NCBI GenBank assembly: GCA_963377175.1
Contig: CAUJNA010000591.1
Location: forward strand, 1,026,001-1,090,000
Source of the DNA: Effrenium voratum
Taxonomy: Eukaryota; Sar; Dinophyceae; Suessiales; Symbiodiniaceae
DNA length: 64,000 nt
Direction of reading: 5' to 3'
In this document: positions 33,561 to 64,000 of the stretch, one piece after another
How positions within the stretch are numbered: the stretch's first letter is position 1
Layout of the letters: the number at the start of each line of letters is the position of its first letter
Made by a program: the position numbers and the translations under genes
Notes under the pieces: generated by a model
The model's database searches: none
What the model saw: the letters and a program-made list of their open reading frames with translations, nothing else
What the model was told of the DNA's origin: nothing

Positions 33561-33799
33561 GAGGTTCTAGAAAAAAGCATGTTTTGGAAAGAATGGAAAT
33601 GGAAGGTAGCAAGGTAGCCTCAGAGCCCGGGCCTTTTGGTGCTGGTGGGGGGCATGCGGGGGGCGCCTACGTGGACGGGGAGATGAAGGCGGGGGCCAGC
33701 GCGCCCCTGCCGGCTCTTTGCTTTGGGTTTCCTGCCTCCTTTTGCCGGAAATCTGGAAAAACTCTGTGTTTGTTGACTTCCCCCTTGCGAAAACGCTGG

Positions 33800-34130
33800 G
33801 AAAACCGTGTCTTTTTGCGGGAAATACTGGGGAGCAAAGGGGAAATGCAAGGAAGTGCAGGGAAATGAGGGGAGGAAATAGGAAGTCGGCATGACAGGAA
33901 AGCAACGGGAAATGAAAGGGAAACAAAGGGGAACTGAAAGGGACATGAAAGGGACAAAGGACAAGGAAACCAATCGGCACGACGGGAGATGTTGGGAAAT
34001 GACTCGCGACGAAAGAACGGGACATACATGAAAAAATGAAGCGGACATACCGAGAAAATGACAGGGACATGAAGGGGGAGTTGAAAGGAATGGAAGGGAC
34101 ATGACCAGGACGTCATGGGAAACGTGAAAA
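33800..34130. repeat. GGGAAATGAAAGGGACA-type purine minisatellite
   Basis: Degenerate units such as GAAAGGGACATGAAAGGGAC and AAGGGGAAATG repeated over about 330 bp, purine-rich on the plus strand. Confidence 0.7.
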
Positions 34131-34209
34131 CATGACGGGGAAATCAAGGGGAAAGCCAGTAGTAAGCACACAGTTCAGGGTCATGAAGGGGCAGAGCTCG
34201 CAACTCAGG

Positions 34210-34279
34210 GGGGACGTGACGCTGCAATGCAGAGAGAGAGAGAGAGACACAGGGAGAGAGCGGGAGGGGGAGAGAGAGA

Positions 34280-34313
<34 letters not shown>

Positions 34314-34550
34314 AAGACACAGAGAGCGAGAAAGAGAGAGAGAGAGAGAGGGAGACAGAGACAGAGCCAGAGTCAGAGAAAGAGACAGAGAAAGAGACAG
34401 AGAAAGAGACAGAGAGAGAGACACAGAAAGACAGAGAGAGAGAGAGAGACTAGGTTTTTGAGTAGAGAGGTAAGAATAAGGGTACCCTTTTTTCTGCTGG
34501 GGCGTGGACAGGAAGAAGACAGGGAGACAGACAGAGACAGAGAAACAGAT

Positions 34551-34581
<31 letters not shown>

Positions 34582-34625
34582 GAGAGAGATAGAGAGAGAC
34601 AGAGCGAGGGAGATTGCGGAGAGAG
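34210..34625. repeat. GA-rich microsatellite with CAGAGA variants
   Basis: GAGAGA and GACAGAGA tracts, interrupted at 34459 by a truncated family A element. Confidence 0.95.
34459..34502. mobile_element. Truncated family A element inside GA-rich array
   Basis: AGTAGAGAGGTAAGAATAAG and GGGTACCCTTTTTTCTG are present, then GA-repeat resumes; the right half is missing. It interrupts the GA array, showing insertion or capture within simple repeat. Confidence 0.65.
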
Positions 34626-35112
34626 CGGCTTGGGGGGATGGGGAGGATGGGGAGCAGAGGGAGGGAGAGAGGACGACAGAACACACGGGGGAGGAGACAA
34701 GAGAGAGAGGAAGCAGGAGAAAACGGAGAGGACAATGTCGGCGGACTGAGCCGGAGGCTCTAAAGTTTCCAGTGATAGATTCCCATTGAAACCAAAATGG
34801 GAAAAAAAAGCAACCGGAAGCTTCAGGGGGTTGACCATCTTGAGAGAATCCCACCAAACAAAGGCAAAGAACCACCAAGGCTAAATTCCCTTTACCCATG
34901 GTCTTCTTATCACTGTTGGATGATTGAAAGGCATAGAATTGGAAAAGGCCCTGGGTAAATTGGAAAGACTAAGGGTCCAGGTTCCTAGGGGGAACGTCTT
35001 CAGTGGCCATAGCTTGGTCCGACTCCCTCAGGGCAAACACCCTTGTGGGTGTCTGCCATCACGGGCCTGATCAAACTCGTCTTCAGAACAGTCAAGGGAA
35101 ACTCAACCATAT

Positions 35113-35205
35113 TATAGGTGTCCTTTTTAGGTTAGTTTGGCTAAAAATAGATGGATTCCACTGGTTTAGGTGGGGTTTTATCCCATTTACCAGGGCCATG
35201 TTTTT
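35113..35205. mobile_element. Partial inverted-repeat element, family B variant
   Basis: TATAGGTGTCCTTTTTAGG then AAATAGATGGATTCCACTGG and ATTTACCAGGGCCAT, the reverse orientation of the 3711 subtype; it runs into a T tract and lacks the far end. Confidence 0.55.
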
Positions 35206-35837
35206 TTTTTTCCAAAAGGCCACCTACGATTGCAACCGCCATCCACACTTCTCCAGACAGCCACATCTCGTGGAACATACCCTCCCCTCCCGGAAGGAGT
35301 CTCAGCGTGGAGCGCGATACAAAACCAACGGGATCAAATTGTTGTCTCTGTTTGTGCGCGAGTGTGCGTGTCTGACATTCAAAGGATTTCCCCTAGCTTG
35401 CGGGGTGTCCCCCATTCCATGTATAAGGGGAGGAAGGAAATCGGCACAAAATCAAATTGCCATATTTCTAGCTTCTCCCACCTGATTTGCCATAGCTTCA
35501 CAAGCCTTTCAAGCTTTCCCATTTCCAGCGCGTCATGAGCCGCTCAGTCAAAAGTGGGATTGCCCCAAAGGAAAGGAAAAAACACACACGCGTGATCATG
35601 TCCCGAGCTGATCAATGGCATACAACAATGGTCGAATGGTTTCTCCAAGAATAGATTGGACACTCCGAACTTTTACCATCTGACAAATGTTGGTTTTCTG
35701 GATTTCTGCAAACATGAATTATCTGCTTTGGAATGGTGCGAATCAACAAGAGAAAGTCAAATGAAACCTGCCCATTCGGGGGTCCTGATCTCCATTTCAA
35801 ACATGGGAGCTTTGCCTTGCTTCTCAACAAACATGGG

Positions 35838-35952
35838 CTAGGTCCTCCAGTAGAGAGGTTACAGTAAGGGTACCAGCTTTTTTCTGCAGTCTATTTTAGT
35901 AGGGGAACCCTCCCCCCAAAACGGGTAAAAGGGCACCCGGCTGGGGACCTAG
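35838..35952. mobile_element. Inverted-repeat element, family A
   Basis: CTAGGTCCTCCAGTAGAGAG to CCGGCTGGGGACCTAG; full-length copy. Confidence 0.82.
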
Positions 35953-37051
35953 TCGGAGCTTGTCTTTGATGCCCTTGTGATGCGCTCAAAAGGCTGTCCT
36001 CCTCTTCGCGAGGCTGGCGTGAGCCTGTTGCAAGGCTGGTCCCCTCTGGCACTTGTGAATTTTTTGACCTGATTGGGTGTTCGGCCCAGGTAGCAAGTTG
36101 TAACCTACTGTGGTTGCGAAATCCAATTCGCAGCTTTGATGGTGTTTGGAGGACACCCTTGGCCGTTTTGGACGCCCGGGCTCTCAAAACCAACTCGTTC
36201 AGCCATGGCGGACACCCCTTTGACGGGGTGTGTCCAAAGGTAGGGGGACCCTAAAACTGCATATGGCGTCTTTTGTTTGGGCTCAAACAACTCTAAAGGC
36301 TAATTTATTGTATGCCCATGTGTTTGTCGAACAACTCGCATTTACGCTTTGAATGACACATCCGATTCAATCCATCCCCTAAACCTTGCCCTGCCGGGCA
36401 CAACGCCTGTCCAAAACGCTGCACTGATCCACACGCTTGTTGGCTCGCAAGGCCTGCAACTTGTCTTCTTGCCAAGGGGGTCTTCCTCATTCCAAAAAAA
36501 GAAGGAAAAAACACGCATCTGATTCACGCCTGCCTCCGCTCCGAACTGATGTGTCCAGCTTTCTACTTGGTTGCCACAAAGCACCTATACATGAAGGGCG
36601 CTTCCTGGCTGTTGGAGGCATGGATGCCTACCATAAGCTTGCGCAGTAGCTACCAAAAGCTGTTTTAAAGCTGCCCTCCATAAACCTGGATTTGTTGTTG
36701 AACAGAGTCTCTATATTGCCAGGTGTGGCTCAAACAACATGGAATCAGCCCTTTCATGGGTTGCCCTGGTAAAATGGAAACGAAAACCCTGCGGCCCGTA
36801 TCCCAAAAATCTCTGAGCTGGGCTGTCTGTGTTCAGACCTGCTAACAGCTCTCGACGTGCGGGTGAAACTCGGAAACCCAATCAAGCGAAACCAACCAAA
36901 AACCCAAAATCCTCCGGAAACTATCAAACAAAACCCGCCAAAAGCTAAAAACATCCCCAGGAATCCGCGTGGCTGAACCAAATAAAACATTTTGGCCTGA
37001 CACGGCCGCCTTTTGGGGACGTCCCCAAGGGCTTCGCGGCCGGCCGCCTTC

Positions 37052-61858
<24,807 letters not shown>

Positions 61859-61865
61859 CTGCAAC

Positions 61866-61980
61866 GACCCCCCGGCAAAAAGTGGACCACTTGTTGGGGG
61901 GTTTAGTTTTGAAACTCCCACTTGATTTCAACCAAAAAGTTTTAAAGTCTAAAGATCCAACCCAGTAGCAGTCAAGTCTT
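61866..61980. mobile_element. Family K element beside midasin Walker A exon
   Basis: CCCCCCGGCAAAAAGTGGAC to AAAGATCCAACCCAGTAGCA GTCAAG. The same sequence occurs at 41150-41275; shorter relatives at 1922, 12452 and 25908 (CCCTGCTAAAAG). Confidence 0.6.
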
Positions 61981-62034
61981 TGGGAGGTCCTCAAAACCAA
62001 ATCCTCATGTGTGGGACTGCCAAATAGCCAGGTC

Positions 62035-62215
62035 AAAGCCCATGCCGTGGTTGTCAACACCGTTTTGGGATCCCAGTTTGGTTGGTAGGTGAATTCGCCC
62101 GTTGATTGTTCGAAACGTAGGTGAATTCGCCCGTTGATTGTTCGAAACCACATCCGGATTGTTGATTCCCAAGGGATTGGTAAGTGTTGGGTTCCATGTT
62201 AGACTGCAGATGATT
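62035..62215. mobile_element. Family E-related element with tandem duplication
   Basis: Reverse orientation TTGTCAACACCGTTTTGGGA. The GTAGGTGAATTCGCCCGTTG block is present twice in tandem (62084 and 62117). Confidence 0.55.
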
Positions 62216-62328
62216 ATCGGGGTTGATTCCTTTCCCATTCTTTTCAAGCACCGTTCTTTCCACAAACCGGATCCGTGTTCAACCTGGGTTGGTTTTCGGA
62301 AGAAAGAAGGATCCCTGGAAAGGTACCC
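62215..62328. mobile_element. Inverted-repeat element, family I
   Basis: TTGATTCCTTTCCCATTCTT, AACCGGATCCGTGTTCAACC and AGAAGGATCCCTGGAAAGGT. Confidence 0.6.
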
Positions 62329-62607
62329 CTAGAAAAACGGCAGACCCTCCTCCTCAAAAATGAGAGGTCCCCGAAGATAGGAAACCACCAGCAAGGGATG
62401 GTTTATGGGCATCTCTTTGGGCTTCTTGTCAAAATGGTAGACCCTCCTCAAAACGGTAGACCCTCTCAAAAATGCTGGAGAGATCTGGGACCCTCTCCAC
62501 GAAATCCGCCAGTCTCGCACCACCGAAGCCAAAAGAAACCACTTGCTGGTGCGAAAAGCAAAAAAACAACGTTTAGAAAAAGGGGAAACCGCAAATGAGT
62601 CATGAAC

Positions 62608-62690
62608 TCAAAACCGGGTACTAAAATGGAAATCCAGAACCATGCTTCAAGAATTAAGAAGGCGGCCGGGTTTATATTGTGGCTCACTTG
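62608..62690. mobile_element. Family D element, short form
   Basis: TCAAAACCGGGTACTAAAAT, CCATGCTTCAAGAATTAAGA and GCCGGGTTTATATTGTGGCT. Confidence 0.55.
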
Positions 62691-63415
62691 TTGGTGCTAA
62701 AAGCTATAAACCATCCATCCAAGTTGGTTGCCTTTATTCGGGAATCCCCGGGTTCATTGCCTCATTCCCTACTGAACCAGCGAGACCATTCTTTGTTGGT
62801 TTTTACGTTGGGGAATCGAATCATTCCAGATGTCTGAACGGTGGTGCGAAATGGATTTGGCAAGCAGCCGCTGTATCCAAATCTTTGGAGTTTATCAAAA
62901 TGGTCCCTCTTTCAGTTGGTAGTCAAAGGAAACGGACACCGTTGCGCCATTCTAGGGGACTATTATGAAAACCACCCATATCTTTGGCCGCGTAAGGTGA
63001 ATTGAAACGAACCGAGCCTCCTGTCGTTGCCCCACCAGAGAAATGGTCCCTTTTAAAGGACAATCGCCCAAACCGTCAGGCAGGTTCATGCAAGTGGACC
63101 GAAAAGTATCTGTTCGGAGCTCTTTCCTTCAGAAGGTTCGATCGCCTTCTCCGAGGGAGGATGGACCACCAAAAAAATTGTTTCAGGGGCAAAATCCAAA
63201 AGACTGCCTGAGACAAACGGACAGTATTCGTTGGGAGTTCTTAGCCCATTGAGCGTGGGCACTGTGATCGGTGATGCCCTTTCTTTGCTGAGTATTTGGC
63301 ATTGCTGTGATCGATAAGTTAAAGCGTAACGCCCCGTCTGCATGGTGCGGAATTATACGTTGCAGAACAGCCTTGGAGGCATGGAGAAAGACTTTTATGC
63401 ACATGTCGTGCGCAA

Positions 63416-63525
63416 CTAGGTCCTCCAGTAGAGAGGTTAGAATAAGGGTCCGACCTTTTCTGTAGTCTATTTTAGTAGGGGAACCCTCCCCCAAAAAGGG
63501 TAAAAGGGCAAGCTGGGGGACCTAG
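63416..63525. mobile_element. Inverted-repeat element, family A
   Basis: CTAGGTCCTCCAGTAGAGAG to CAAGCTGGGGGACCTAG; full-length. Confidence 0.84.
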
Positions 63526-63804
63526 GCAAAGCACGTCTATCCACAAAAAAAGGCTCCGCAGAACTTGGAGTCTAATCCCTGGTCCGGGCTCCAACACACA
63601 CACAAACCATCCCGAAAAGCACTCCTGACCACAGAAACCCCGGAACAGGCGCTAAAAACAAGCTACCCTGGTCCACATGCGTCGATTTCTCCTCCGCGCT
63701 GGCGTTGGGCGTGCCTTTGCATCGGCTCGGCTGAACTGCCTCGCCGGTGTTTTTTGTTTTCACTCCGCGGCCCACTGGAGTAAGCCGTTGTCGTCCTGGC
63801 TAAA

Positions 63805-64000
63805 CATGACTCGTACCAAAAATGGTTCAAGAATTAGTTGTACCAAAAATGGCTCAAGAAAATGGCTCAGACACGTACCAAAAAATGAGTTGTACCATCA
63901 GCTCAAAAGTGGTTTAAAGTATGAAGATCGCCAAAAGTGGTTCAAAAGTGGGGCTCAAAATAGCCAAAAGTGGTTCAAAGTATGAAGACTGCCAGTAGTT
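63805..64000. repeat. AAAATGGTTCAAG / AAAGTGGTTCAAAGTATGAAG repeats
   Basis: CGTACCAAAAATGGTTCAAG, TGTACCAAAAATGGCTCAAG and AAAGTGGTTCAAAGTATGAA recur with changes at the window edge. Confidence 0.65.

Noticed and set aside
33620..34171. Minus-strand Ser/Phe/Pro-rich frame of 183 codons
   Set aside because: Mostly the pyrimidine strand of a GGGAAATG minisatellite; only the last GC-rich part is non-repetitive and has no recognisable motif.
63820..63870. Dinoflagellate spliced-leader relic
   Set aside because: CCAAAAATGGCTCAAG resembles the end of the leader only in part; the leader has CCATTTTGGCTCAAG and the match fails in the middle.

Overview
The window looks like nuclear DNA of a eukaryote with very repeat-rich, intron-rich genes, most likely a dinoflagellate. 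The reasons are: protein-coding signal occurs only as short GC-rich islands (about 27 to 170 nt) separated by kilobases of non-coding DNA; exon junctions repeatedly read AG|G; several 5' splice sites that can be inferred from protein continuity are GC or GA rather than GT, a known dinoflagellate trait; introns are packed with short hairpin-like inverted-repeat elements whose ends sit at splice sites (introner-like); and there is a degenerate TTTAGGG-type tract. No bacterial-style operon, rRNA, tRNA or CRISPR array was seen. Most long open frames in the window are repeats read through, not genes.

Three genes can be recognised, all on the minus strand. From right to left: (1) exons of one AAA+ module of midasin (MDN1/Rea1, the ribosome-assembly ATPase) run from about 61.86 kb to 37.05 kb: Walker A, the LLGCFEQ signature, linker pieces, the Walker B region, a RLNSLLEP segment, an HPDFR segment and a RALRNR segment. 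(2) Inside the largest gap of that series, at 45.4 to 43.3 kb, lies a METTL21-like protein methyltransferase gene whose first complete intron (119 nt) is exactly one inverted-repeat element. (3) From 31.7 to 21.7 kb lies a secreted trypsin-type serine protease with signal peptide, IVHG activation site, His, Asp and Ser catalytic exons and the S1 specificity residues of trypsin; its active-site exon is only 27 nt. A further string of minus-strand, exon-like islands (about 20.9 to 0.9 kb) has coding character but no recognised family.

The rest is repeats: at least a dozen families of short terminal-inverted-repeat elements (about 80 to 130 bp, non-autonomous, no transposase seen), some nested in each other, and large simple-sequence arrays (GAAT, CCAA, GA, GTCTTCC, TGTCTG, CAA, TAA, GAT, GCAA). 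Exon boundaries given here are by-eye inferences from protein continuity and AG|G junctions; family assignments rest on remembered motifs, with no database search.
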